A stretch of DNA of 23,643 bases from Rhodobacterales bacterium 34-62-10. GTDB taxonomy: Bacteria; Pseudomonadota; Alphaproteobacteria; Rhodobacterales; Rhodobacteraceae. Positions 14,134 through 21,573 of the stretch are shown piece after piece. Where the stretch lies: assembly GCA_002282555.1 (NCBI GenBank), contig NCJR01000003.1, positions 1-23,643 of the forward strand. Reading direction: 5' to 3'. A model generated the notes under the pieces. The model saw nothing but the letters and a program-made list of their open reading frames with translations, was not told where the DNA came from and did no database searches. The translations under genes and the position numbers were made by a program. How positions within the stretch are numbered: position 1 is the stretch's first letter; each line of letters starts with the position of its first letter.

Positions 14134-16020
14134 TCAGTTCTCCTGTGATAGGGTGCGATAGATATCAGGAAGCGCCCGCGTCAGGCGTTCCGGGTCAGGC
14201 AGAAGGGTGAACCCGCCACGGCCAAAGATGCGCGCGAACCAGTCCTGCCCATCGGCGTCGATGACGATCCCGTGCAGGCTTTGGCCGCTGATGCGCGCCT
14301 CGCGCACGGCCTTGTGGCTGTCCTCGATCCCGTGCTGGCCCTCGTAATGGTCCAGATCGTTGGGCTTGCCATCGGTCAGCACGATCAGCAGCTTGCGCAG
14401 GCTCGGCTCCTCGGCCAGTTGCGCGCTGACATGGCGGATCGCGGCACCAAGGCGGGTGTAATGCCCCGGCTTCAGCGCGCCGATATTGGCGATGATACCG
14501 GGTGACATCGGATCAGTGAAATCCTTGCACCGGGTCAGGAACACCCGGTCCCGGCGCAGCGATGAAAACCCCCAGACGCCCAGACGGTCACCCGCCGCGT
14601 CGATCCCGCCCGCCAGCGCCGCCATCGCCTCGCGCGCCACGTCGATCACGCAGGTGTCGCCGATGGCGGCCTCGGTCGACCGCGACGTGTCGATCAGAAA
14701 GGCCACCGACAGGTCACGCTCGATCTGGCGGCTGGATTGCCAGATCCGGTCGGACCCGCGCCCCGTCGCCGCCTGATCCGCCCGCGCCGTCAGCAGCGCG
14801 TCCAGATCAAGCTCCGGCCCGTCGATCTGACGCGGTTGCAGGACACGGCGCGGGCGCAGCGCCTCGAACTGGCGGCGCACCTCGCGCATCCGGCGGGCAT
14901 CCGGCACAAAGGGCGTGCCATCGGGACAGGCATCCACCTCAAGCACGCGGCAATGGTCGGGCATATAGCTGCGCGACCGATAGTTCCATTCAGGATAGGT
15001 ATGCACCCCCGCCAGCGCCTCGTGATCCGCGTCCGAGGGCGACAGGTCCAGATGCAGCCGCAGCCGTGTCGCGGTCTTGCGGTCCTGTTTCGACAGCACG
15101 ATCTCGTCCTGATCCTCGGCGGCTTTCTGGGCATTCTCGTCGTCATCATCCACGATGCTGCGGTTGATGTTCAGCGATTCCACCCATGACAGGATCGATT
15201 CGAACCGGTGGATGATGAAACTGTCCTTGCGATTGTGCTGATCCTGATCCTTGCGCTGTCCCAGCTTGCGACTGGTCGTCTGCGCCGCATCGGGCGCGGG
15301 GGCGGTGTGATCCTCCTGCTCCTCTCCAGCCGCCGCACCCGCGCCTGCGCGTCCAAAGCGCAACCAGATCGGGACGGGCGCAAAGGGCAGATGCCCCTTC
15401 ACCTCGGGCGCGGCGGTCACGGTCATGGCCTGCCCGCCAAGCTGGTCGCGGATCGCCTGTTCCAGCCGCGCCTCATGCGCTGGCCGGAACAGATCAGGCC
15501 GCGCCGCCAGGCACAGATCCGCCATCGCCGCATAAGGCGCGCGCAGGCCGGGGCAGGCGGCATAGACCGCATCCGATGCCGCGGCATTGGCTCGGATCTG
15601 GGCGCAATCCCACCCCGGCCCCGCATCCGGCAAATCCGTCAGATCAGGCGCAGCCTTGGCCGCCATCGCGGTCAGCCAGAAATACGCGGCCCGGTTCAGA
15701 TCCGCATCGGGAAAGGCCGCGAAAAACGGCGGCAGGCACAGCCGTTCCCCGTCAAAGCTGGCCACCCATTCCCGGTCCCGCTCGGCCCCCAACCTGCGGC
15801 GCAACGGGCGACGGTGCCGCGCCAGCGTCGGGGCCGCCTCGGACAGCTCCACTCCCGCCGCCCCGCCCATTGCGCGAAACAGCACGGCAAGGCTTTGCCG
15901 CACCGATGCCAGCGCAACGGCCGCGTCGGGATAGGTCACCTCGGCCCCGATCCGGCTGGCCATGTCATGCCACAGGTTGCCGACCGTCTCCTCGGGGTCC
16001 ATCAGATCAAGAAGATGCAT
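14134..16020 (-). CDS. norD: NorD, von Willebrand factor A protein for NO reductase activation
   Basis: The 628-residue protein has a long N-terminal region, a polar acidic middle section (residues about 240-320, with a run of aspartates in VDDDDENAQ) and a C-terminal von Willebrand factor A domain. The metal-site motif DTSRS lies near residue 442 in VAFLIDTSRSTEA, and LLIVLTDGKPND follows. NorD works with the AAA ATPase NorQ to activate or mature the NorCB reductase, probably in non-heme iron insertion. The gene starts 5 bases after norQ and its stop is one base before the next small gene, so it is part of the nor operon. Length agrees with NorD of Paracoccus and Rhodobacter. Confidence 0.93.
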   Translation of the reverse strand: MHLLDLMDPEETVGNLWHDMASRIGAEVTYPDAAVALASVRQSLAVLFRAMGGAAGVELSEAAPTLARHRRPLRRRLGAERDREWVASFDGERLCLPPFFAAFPDADLNRAAYFWLTAMAAKAAPDLTDLPDAGPGWDCAQIRANAAASDAVYAACPGLRAPYAAMADLCLAARPDLFRPAHEARLEQAIRDQLGGQAMTVTAAPEVKGHLPFAPVPIWLRFGRAGAGAAAGEEQEDHTAPAPDAAQTTSRKLGQRKDQDQHNRKDSFIIHRFESILSWVESLNINRSIVDDDDENAQKAAEDQDEIVLSKQDRKTATRLRLHLDLSPSDADHEALAGVHTYPEWNYRSRSYMPDHCRVLEVDACPDGTPFVPDARRMREVRRQFEALRPRRVLQPRQIDGPELDLDALLTARADQAATGRGSDRIWQSSRQIERDLSVAFLIDTSRSTEAAIGDTCVIDVAREAMAALAGGIDAAGDRLGVWGFSSLRRDRVFLTRCKDFTDPMSPGIIANIGALKPGHYTRLGAAIRHVSAQLAEEPSLRKLLIVLTDGKPNDLDHYEGQHGIEDSHKAVREARISGQSLHGIVIDADGQDWFARIFGRGGFTLLPDPERLTRALPDIYRTLSQEN

Positions 16021-16025
16021 GGCCC

Positions 16026-16820
16026 CTATCCATAGATCGTGGCGATCAGATCGCGCAGCGCCTGCTGCACATCCGGCTCGTCGGTCAGCGGGTCGATGAT
16101 GGCCGCTTCCAGCGCCTGCTCGACCCCCATGCCATGCGCCATCAAGGTCGCCGCATAGATCAGCAGCCGCGTGGACACCCCTTCCTCCAGATCCATGCCC
16201 GACAGTTTGCGGATATGCCCCGCCAGCCGCACCAGCGGCGCCACGCGCGCCGCATCCAGCCCGCTTTCCCGCGCCACGACCAGCATTTCGGTCTGGGCAT
16301 CCGGGAAATCGAACGACACCGACAGGAACCGCTGCCGGGTGGATGGCTTCATCCGTTTCAGCACGTTCTGATAGCCGGGGTTATAGCTGGCCACCAGCAT
16401 GAAGCCCTTGGGCGCGACCAGCTCTTCCCCGGTCCGGTCGATCATCAGCGTGCGCCGCGTGTCGGTCAGCGGATGCAAGACCACGGTCACATCCTTGCGC
16501 GCCTCGACCACCTCGTCCAGATAGCAAATCCCCCCCTCGCGCACCGCGCGGGTCAGGGGGCCGTCAACCCAGACCGTCTCGCCGCCTTTCAGCAGATAAC
16601 GCCCGATCAGGTCGGCGGCGGACAGATCGTCATGACAGGCCACGGTATACAGCGGCTTGCCCAGACGCGCCGCCATATGTTCGACAAACCGCGTCTTGCC
16701 GCAGCCGGTCGGCCCCTTCAACAGAAGGGGCAAACCATGGGCATAGGCCGTCTCGAACAGGGCGATTTCGCGCCCGGTGGCCTGATAGAAGGGCAGGGTG
16801 GGTGTTGTTGCAATATTCAT
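16026..16820 (-). CDS. norQ: NorQ, MoxR-type AAA ATPase for NO reductase activation
   Basis: The 264-residue protein is a MoxR-family AAA+ ATPase. Walker A is GPTGCGKT at residues 36-43 and Walker B is ICYLDEVVEA at about 96-105. VASYNPGYQNVLKRMKPSTR is the typical sensor-1 region of the NorQ/CbbQ group. It forms a cytoplasmic ring that acts with NorD on the NorB subunit. It starts 3 bases after the norB stop and is followed closely by norD. Confidence 0.95.
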   Translation of the reverse strand: MNIATTPTLPFYQATGREIALFETAYAHGLPLLLKGPTGCGKTRFVEHMAARLGKPLYTVACHDDLSAADLIGRYLLKGGETVWVDGPLTRAVREGGICYLDEVVEARKDVTVVLHPLTDTRRTLMIDRTGEELVAPKGFMLVASYNPGYQNVLKRMKPSTRQRFLSVSFDFPDAQTEMLVVARESGLDAARVAPLVRLAGHIRKLSGMDLEEGVSTRLLIYAATLMAHGMGVEQALEAAIIDPLTDEPDVQQALRDLIATIYG

Positions 16821-16823
16821 CGG

Positions 16824-18173
16824 TCATTCTCCCGGAACGGCGGTGGCAGGACCGGGGGCGATCACCTCGGTCCGACGGACCACCAGCATGGAATAGATAA
16901 ACAGCAAGGCCCCGATCACGACCGCCAACCCCGCGCCAAACCGCATCAGGTAAAAGATCGACAGGCTGTCCTGCACCTGCATGTAGTAGTCGCCCACGAC
17001 ACGCTGCATATGCGTCTGGATCGTGCCCGCGAAGGTCAGCACAAAGGTCATGAACGCCATGCCCCCGGTCATCAGCCAGAAAGACGCCATGTTCAGCACC
17101 TGATTATACGGCGCACGTCCCCGCAGCATCGGCATCGCATAGGTAAAGATCGCAAGGTTCAGCGCGACATAGGCCCCGTAAAAGGCCAGGTGGCCATGGG
17201 CTGCGGTGATCTGCGTGCCGTGACTGTAGAAGTTCACCCCGTGCAGCGTATGCAGAAAGCCCCAGACCCCCGCCCCGAAGAACGCCACGGTCGATGACCC
17301 CAGCGACCACAGAAGGGCGGCCTTGTTGGGATGGTTCTTGCGCCCTTTCCACACCATGACAAAGGCAAAGGACATCATCAGGAAGAAGGGGATCACCTCG
17401 AAGGTGGAAAAGATCGACCCGATCCACTGCCAATAGCCCGGCAATCCGATCCAGTAGAAATGGTGCCCGGTGCCAAGGATGCCCGAAAACAGCGCCGTGG
17501 CGACGATGACATATAGCCACTTCTCCACGACTTCCCGGTCCACCCCCGTCAGCTTGAGCAGCAGAAACGCAAGGATCGCCGCCATCACCAGCTCCCACGT
17601 CGCCTCGACCCACAGGTGCACGACGAACCACCAGTACATTTTATCAAGGCTCAGGTTGTCCGGGTTGATGAAGGCGAAAATCCACAGCAGCGACAGCAAC
17701 CACATGCCCATCAGCAGCACATTGGTGATCGCGGTTTTCTTGCCCGCCAGCACGGTCATCGAGATGTTCAGCAGAAAGATCAGCGCCGCGACAAGGATCC
17801 CGAACTTGACCCACAAGGGTTGCTCCAGAAACTCGCGCCCGCCATGGATACCCACAAGATAAGACCCGACAGCCCCCAGCGTGCCCACCACAAGGATGAT
17901 CAACTGAAGATAAGCCAGCTTCGGCGACCAGATTTCACGCTCGGATTCCTCGGGGATCAGGAAATAGGCCGCGCCGAAAAAGCCCAGCAGCAGCCAGACG
18001 ATCAGGGCATTGGTGTGGATCATGCGGATGATGTTGAAAGGCAGGATTTCCGACAGGAAATTCGGCGAGACATAGATCCACCCCGCCAGCAGCCCGCCCA
18101 GCACCTGAATGCCGAACAGCGCCATCGCCGCCAGAAAATAGTAAAGCGCCACTTTTTGAGATTGGTATTTCAT
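16824..18173 (-). CDS. norB: Nitric oxide reductase catalytic subunit NorB (cNor)
   Basis: The 449-residue, 12-helix protein reduces 2 NO to N2O using electrons from cytochrome c through NorC. By position the ligands are H53 (low-spin heme b, in RMIHTNALIVW), H186, H237 and H238 with E190 (non-heme iron FeB, in VVHLWVEATWE and GTGHHFYW), and H326 and H328 (heme b3 and low-spin heme, in TAAHGHLAFYG). E259, in the STFEVIPFF helix, is also kept. The lack of an N-terminal extension and the presence of norC show the cNor type, not qNor. A GGGAG site precedes the ATG, 12 bases after the norC stop. Confidence 0.97.
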   Translation of the reverse strand: MKYQSQKVALYYFLAAMALFGIQVLGGLLAGWIYVSPNFLSEILPFNIIRMIHTNALIVWLLLGFFGAAYFLIPEESEREIWSPKLAYLQLIILVVGTLGAVGSYLVGIHGGREFLEQPLWVKFGILVAALIFLLNISMTVLAGKKTAITNVLLMGMWLLSLLWIFAFINPDNLSLDKMYWWFVVHLWVEATWELVMAAILAFLLLKLTGVDREVVEKWLYVIVATALFSGILGTGHHFYWIGLPGYWQWIGSIFSTFEVIPFFLMMSFAFVMVWKGRKNHPNKAALLWSLGSSTVAFFGAGVWGFLHTLHGVNFYSHGTQITAAHGHLAFYGAYVALNLAIFTYAMPMLRGRAPYNQVLNMASFWLMTGGMAFMTFVLTFAGTIQTHMQRVVGDYYMQVQDSLSIFYLMRFGAGLAVVIGALLFIYSMLVVRRTEVIAPGPATAVPGE

Positions 18174-18185
18174 CTGATTGCTCCC

Positions 18186-18638
18186 TCAACCTGCGTCATT
18201 GGGCGGCCAGCCCTGCGTGTCTGTCTGATCGGCCCACCGCAGGAATTCCGCGAGGCCGCGAATGTCTTCATCTGTCAGCTCGTAACGGGGCATCTGGCGG
18301 CGACCCTCGATCCCGCTCGGCTGGCCTTCCATCCACGCCTTCAGCGTCTCGAACGCATCCTCGGGGTAGTCCTGCACGCCCCAACGCGTCATGACATTGC
18401 CAAGCTCGGGCGCGAAATACGCACCCTCCCCATGCAGGCTGTGACAGTTGATGCAGGAGTTTTCCTCCCAGATATGCTTGCCGTGAATCACCGCTTCACT
18501 CAGCGGCATTCCTGCCGTCGACACCTCGACCACATATTTGTGTGAATGGACGGTCATCCCCACGAAGATCACGACAAAAAAGATCGATCCCCCGTAAAAG
18601 ATGTTGCGCGCCCGCGATTTCGTAAGGAATTCAGCCAT
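18186..18638 (-). CDS. norC: Nitric oxide reductase cytochrome c subunit NorC
   Basis: This 150-residue membrane-anchored cytochrome c passes electrons to NorB. One helix (about residues 13-31) anchors it, with the heme domain in the periplasm. The heme site is C62-I-N-C65-H66 and M116 in RRQMPRYELT is the likely sixth ligand. The ATG at 18638 has a GGAGG site; an upstream in-frame start at 18668 would overlap the predicted transcription start. It is the first gene of the nor operon, about 61 bases downstream of an NnrR-type box. Confidence 0.96.
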   Translation of the reverse strand: MAEFLTKSRARNIFYGGSIFFVVIFVGMTVHSHKYVVEVSTAGMPLSEAVIHGKHIWEENSCINCHSLHGEGAYFAPELGNVMTRWGVQDYPEDAFETLKAWMEGQPSGIEGRRQMPRYELTDEDIRGLAEFLRWADQTDTQGWPPNDAG

Positions 18639-18671
18639 ATTGCGGCCTCCGTTGAAAGGTGGATGCAACCG

Positions 18672-18677
18672 CTTCTA
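18672..18677 (-). promoter_or_regulatory. Candidate norC -10 element
   Basis: TAGAAG on the minus strand is centred 31 bp from the centre of the NnrR box. This is the spacing of a class II activator promoter (box near -41.5), with transcription starting near 18664 and a 26-base leader that holds the GGAGG site. Confidence 0.4.
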
Positions 18678-18698
18678 AAGGCCTCAACGGATCGCAGT

Positions 18699-18712
18699 TT
18701 GCGCCAGCACAA
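18699..18712. promoter_or_regulatory. NnrR box TTGCG-N4-CACAA shared by norC and the DUF1858 gene
   Basis: TTGCGCCAGCACAA has the TTG-N8-CAA core and outer arms of an NnrR/FNR-family site, close to sites reported upstream of Rhodobacter denitrification genes. It sits between two divergent genes. Candidate -10 hexamers lie exactly 31 bp from its centre on both sides (TAGAAG toward norC, TAATCT toward the DUF1858 gene), so one bound dimer could activate both. Confidence 0.7.
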
Positions 18713-18733
18713 CGTTTGGCGCAGTTCCTTGGC

Positions 18734-18739
18734 TAATCT
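18734..18739 (+). promoter_or_regulatory. Candidate -10 element of the DUF1858 gene
   Basis: TAATCT lies 31 bp (centre to centre) to the right of the NnrR box. Transcription would start near 18747, leaving a leader of about 16 bases with the GTGAGGA ribosome site before the ATG at 18763. Confidence 0.4.
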
Positions 18740-18762
18740 GGACGTCAGGAAGTGAGGACACC

Positions 18763-18984
18763 ATGAAAGCAGAACGCCTTGATGACCCCGACCTGCCGCT
18801 CCAGGACCTGATGGCGACATGGCCCGAAACCATTCCGGTGTTCATCCGGCACCGGATGTTATGCGTCGGCTGTCTGGTCAGCCCGTTTCACACGGTGATG
18901 GACGCCTGCGCCGAATACGGTCTGGATGTGGACAGGTTCACCCGCGAGCTGTTGCTGGCGGTCACACCGTTGCCGATGACATAA
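18763..18984 (+). CDS. DUF1858 / redox-disulfide (CxxC) small protein
   Basis: This 73-residue protein matches the DUF1858 pattern: LPLQDLMATWPETIPVFIRH, then C34-V-G-C37 in RMLCVGCLVSPFH, then C49 in MDACAEYGLD. Proteins of this kind are also described as hybrid cluster protein-associated redox disulfide domains, linked with nitrogen-oxide metabolism, but their function is not established. A strong AGGAAGTGAGGA ribosome site precedes the ATG. The gene is divergent from norC and shares an NnrR box with it. Its 3' end overlaps the 3' end of nnrR by 23 bases in convergent orientation. A thiol or NO-linked redox role is inference. Confidence 0.75.
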   Translation: MKAERLDDPDLPLQDLMATWPETIPVFIRHRMLCVGCLVSPFHTVMDACAEYGLDVDRFTRELLLAVTPLPMT

Positions 18985-19684
18985 CCACAAGCTGGTGTGG
19001 ATCGCAGACCGTGATCCGCTTGCGCTGGCTTGTCACCAACCCCTGCTTTTCCCACGCGCTCAGCATCCGGCTGACGGTATGCAGCGTGGTGCCGGTCATT
19101 TCCGACAGATCCTGACGGGTGATCGGAAAATCGATCTCGATCCCGCCCGCCACCTTGCGCCCGGTCTGGTTGATCAGCCGCAGCAGCGCATTGGCCACCC
19201 GTTGCTCCACCTGTAACGTCGCCATCTCCATGATGCGGGTGTTCATCTCGCCGATCCGCTGGCCCACGGTCTTGTAGGTCTCGGTGGCGAAACCAGGATA
19301 ATCGGCCACGAACTGATCCCACAACCGCGTCGGCCATGACAGCGCCAGCGATTCCGCCGCCGTGATCGCCGTCGCGGGATAGGTTTCGCGCCCCAGCGCG
19401 CGTGCGATGCCGAACAACTGCCCGCTGGGAATATGCAGCGCGATCACCTGCTCGCCCTGCGGCGTGATCCGCACCACCCGGATATAGCCGTCCAGCAGCA
19501 TGAAGAACCGCTCGGCCTCATGGCCTTCCTCGAAAATCGCGGTGCCAAGGTCATAGCGACGCGCACTGGCCTGATCCAGAATCTCGCGGATCTGGCGCGT
19601 CTCAAGCTGCGAGAACGGCGGCAGATGCAGCAGCAAACTCTCGTCCAGTCGCAACTGCGGCTTGGGGCGTTTGGCATATTTCAT
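18962..19684 (-). CDS. nnrR: NnrR, CRP/FNR-family NO-responsive activator
   Basis: The 240-residue protein has a cyclic-nucleotide-binding-like domain (about residues 18-135), a long dimer helix and a helix-turn-helix (about 188-217) with the recognition helix TTLHTVSRMLSAW, typical of NnrR/NNR proteins. The FNR N-terminal cysteines are absent (its only cysteine is C227), so it is not an oxygen sensor of the FNR type. It responds to NO, probably through heme, and activates nir and nor genes. NnrR-type boxes stand before norC and the pseudoazurin gene. The ATG at 19684 has an AAGGA site. A perfect FNR box lies 35 bases upstream. Placement beside the nor and nir operons supports the name. Confidence 0.88.
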   Translation of the reverse strand: MKYAKRPKPQLRLDESLLLHLPPFSQLETRQIREILDQASARRYDLGTAIFEEGHEAERFFMLLDGYIRVVRITPQGEQVIALHIPSGQLFGIARALGRETYPATAITAAESLALSWPTRLWDQFVADYPGFATETYKTVGQRIGEMNTRIMEMATLQVEQRVANALLRLINQTGRKVAGGIEIDFPITRQDLSEMTGTTLHTVSRMLSAWEKQGLVTSQRKRITVCDPHQLVVMSSATV

Positions 19685-19718
19685 CGCGCCGTCCTTGTCA
19701 TGTCATCCCCTGCCTGTC

Positions 19719-19732
19719 TTGATTCAGATCAA
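19719..19732. promoter_or_regulatory. Perfect FNR/FnrL box TTGAT-N4-ATCAA
   Basis: TTGATTCAGATCAA is a perfect consensus FNR site. It lies between nnrR (minus) and the pseudoazurin gene (plus), centred 42 bases from the nnrR ATG and 95 bases from the pseudoazurin ATG. Neither distance gives the usual -41.5 geometry with a good -10 element, so it may repress or fine-tune nnrR, or act from further upstream on the pseudoazurin promoter. Confidence 0.7.
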
Positions 19733-19751
19733 GAAAAACAGCTGGTTTTTA

Positions 19752-19792
19752 TTGTCCCCGCACAAAGTCCGGATGTCGGAAACCTTTATCAT
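19752..19792 (+). promoter_or_regulatory. NnrR-dependent promoter of the paz-nirK-nirV operon
   Basis: The box TTGTCCCCGCACAA (19752-19765) has TTG-N8-CAA arms. A -10-like TATCAT (19787-19792, five of six matches to consensus) is centred 31 bp from the box centre, the same spacing as at both norC-side promoters. Transcription would start near 19800 with a 21-base leader carrying AAGGA. Confidence 0.6.
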
Positions 19793-19820
19793 CAATCCCA
19801 ACCGAACATGAAAGGATAAG

Positions 19821-20258
19821 ATGATGTTCAAGACACTCGCCTCCGCCCTCGCTCTCTCGGTCTCTCTCGGGGGGGCAGCCTTCGCCGAAACCCACGAGGT
19901 CAAAATGCTCAACAAGGGCAGCGACGGTGAACGCATGGTCTTTGAACCTGCGTTCCTTCAGGTCGCCCCCGGCGATACCGTGATCTTCGTGCCGACGGAC
20001 AAAAGCCACAACGCCGAAACGGTGGATGGCATGATGCCCGCAGGGGCGACAGGCTTTGAAGGCAAGATCAACCAGCAGGTCGAAGTCACCTTCGACGTGG
20101 AAGGGCTTTATGCCGTGATCTGCAAACCGCATTACGCGATGGGCATGGTCATGACGGTCGAAGTCGGTGACGTGGGCGAAGTCCCCGCCACATTCTTTGA
20201 AGGCCGCGTTCCCAAGAAAGCCAAGGAACGCTTCGACGCTCAACTCTCCAACCTCTGA
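19821..20258 (+). CDS. paz: Pseudoazurin (type 1 blue copper protein)
   Basis: The 145-residue precursor has a signal peptide ending in GGAAFA, giving a mature periplasmic protein that starts ETHEVKMLNKG. The type 1 copper ligands are H63 in KSHNAETV, C101, H104 and M109 in ICKPHYAMGM, the pseudoazurin pattern. It donates electrons to copper nitrite reductase, whose gene follows 63 bases downstream. The start may be either of two adjacent ATGs (19821 or 19824), behind an AAGGA site. Expression is probably driven by the NnrR box upstream. Confidence 0.94.
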   Translation: MMFKTLASALALSVSLGGAAFAETHEVKMLNKGSDGERMVFEPAFLQVAPGDTVIFVPTDKSHNAETVDGMMPAGATGFEGKINQQVEVTFDVEGLYAVICKPHYAMGMVMTVEVGDVGEVPATFFEGRVPKKAKERFDAQLSNL

Positions 20259-20274
20259 CCCGTTTTTTTGGTGC

Positions 20275-20301
20275 GCGGGCATGATGCCCGCCACCCTTTT
20301 T
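20275..20301 (+). terminator. Candidate attenuating hairpin between paz and nirK
   Basis: GCGGGC-ATGAT-GCCCGC (20275-20291) forms a perfect six-pair stem, extendable by the palindromic AT pairs. A run of five T (20297-20301) follows after five bases, and a seven-T run precedes it (20263-20269). It may end part of the paz transcripts or protect their 3' end, giving more pseudoazurin than NirK. Confidence 0.45.
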
Positions 20302-20321
20302 CAAACCTCATGGAGACCACC

Positions 20322-21539
20322 ATGGCCACGTTCATCAATCCGGGCCTTTTGAAAACCAGCCGCCGCAACGTCCTGCGCGGGTCCGTCCTTGCAGGGGCCG
20401 CCGCATTGACCGGCGCCAGCGCAATGGCCGTGCCGCGCGCACCCAAGCTGGACATTGCCAACCGCACCTCGGCCCGGCTCTACAAAGCCTCTGCCGACAA
20501 AGCCGCCGAAACCACGGCCAAACCCGCCGACCTGTCCGGCTATACCCGCGTCCGCCAAGAGATGGTGGCGCCCCCCTATGCGCCCGAACACGAACAGATC
20601 GCCACGGGCGGGCCCAAGATCATCGAAGTCATGCTCGAAACCACCGAGCGTCTGATGGTCGTGGACGAAGACACCGGTGCCAGCATCTGGGCGCTGACCT
20701 ATAACGGCTCGGTCCCCGGTCCGCTGATCATCTGCCACCAGGGGGACATGGTCGAACTGACCCTGCGCAACCCCACCGACAGCATGATGGAGCATAACAT
20801 CGACTTCCACGCCGCAACGGGCGCCTTGGGCGGCGGTGGCCTGACCCATGTCTATCCCGGCGAGGAATGTGTCCTGCGCTGGAAGGCGACGAAAGCCGGT
20901 TGCTTCACCTATCACTGCGCGCCGGGCGGGGCGATGATCCCCTATCACGTCACCCACGGCATGAACGGCGCGGTCATGGTGCTGCCGCGCGACGGGCTCA
21001 AGGACCGCGACGGCAACCCGCTGACATATGACAAGATCGCCTATATCGGCGAACAGGACTACTACCTGCCGAAAGACGAAAACGGCGACTACAGAACCTA
21101 CGAGGCGGCAGGCGACGACTATGCCGACAGCCTTGATGCGATGCGCACCCTGACCCCGACCCACAGCGTCTTCAACGGCGCGGTAGGGGCCATCACCGGC
21201 GAGAACGCGATGAAGTTCAAGGTGGGCGAGACCGTGCTGATGATCCACAATCAGGCCAACCGCGACTCGCGGCCCCACCTGATCGGCGGTCACGGCGACT
21301 TCGTGTGGGAGACATCCTTCAGCGATGCCCCCCTGACCGGGCTTGAAACATGGTTCGTGCGCGGCGGCACCGCGATGGCCGCGATGTATACCTTCGAACA
21401 GCCGGGCGTTTACGCCTATGTGAACCACAACCTGATCGAAGCGGCCCTTCTGGGTGCCACCGCACATTTCGTGGTCGAGGGCGAGTGGGACAATGACCTG
21501 ATGGAACAGGTCGTGCCACCCCGCGCCCTCGCAACGTGA
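20322..21539 (+). CDS. nirK: Copper-containing nitrite reductase NirK
   Basis: The 405-residue precursor carries a Tat-type signal (TSRRNVLRG) and reduces nitrite to NO in the periplasm. Type 1 copper ligands are H158, C199, H209 and M214 (C199 in GCFTYHCAP); type 2 ligands are H163, H198 and H369 (in YVNHNLIEA). The catalytic aspartate D161 and the histidine of [12 protein letters not shown] (H319 or H324) are present. All key residues are intact. The [10 protein letters not shown] motif fits the classical class I group. The ATG at 20322 has a GGAG site; ATG at 20310 is a possible earlier start. No separate NnrR box was seen before it, so it likely depends on the paz promoter. Confidence 0.97.
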   Translation: MATFINPGLLKTSRRNVLRGSVLAGAAALTGASAMAVPRAPKLDIANRTSARLYKASADKAAETTAKPADLSGYTRVRQEMVAPPYAPEHEQIATGGPKIIEVMLETTERLMVVDEDTGASIWALTYNGSVPGPLIICHQGDMVELTLRNPTDSMMEHNIDFHAATGALGGGGLTHVYPGEECVLRWKATKAGCFTYHCAPGGAMIPYHVTHGMNGAVMVLPRDGLKDRDGNPLTYDKIAYIGEQDYYLPKDENGDYRTYEAAGDDYADSLDAMRTLTPTHSVFNGAVGAITGENAMKFKVGETVLMIHNQANRDSRPHLIGGHGDFVWETSFSDAPLTGLETWFVRGGTAMAAMYTFEQPGVYAYVNHNLIEAALLGATAHFVVEGEWDNDLMEQVVPPRALAT

Positions 21540-21573
21540 TCCGCCCTTTGACCTGACCTGAAAGGACACCAAG

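Noticed and set aside
15576..17297. A 573-codon open frame on the plus strand opposite norD, norQ and norB
   Set aside because: Same reason: an antisense shadow of three clear genes, without domains or a credible ribosome site.
19749..20294. A 181-codon minus-strand frame opposite the pseudoazurin gene
   Set aside because: It is antisense to an intact blue-copper protein, has no known motif, and covers the paz promoter.
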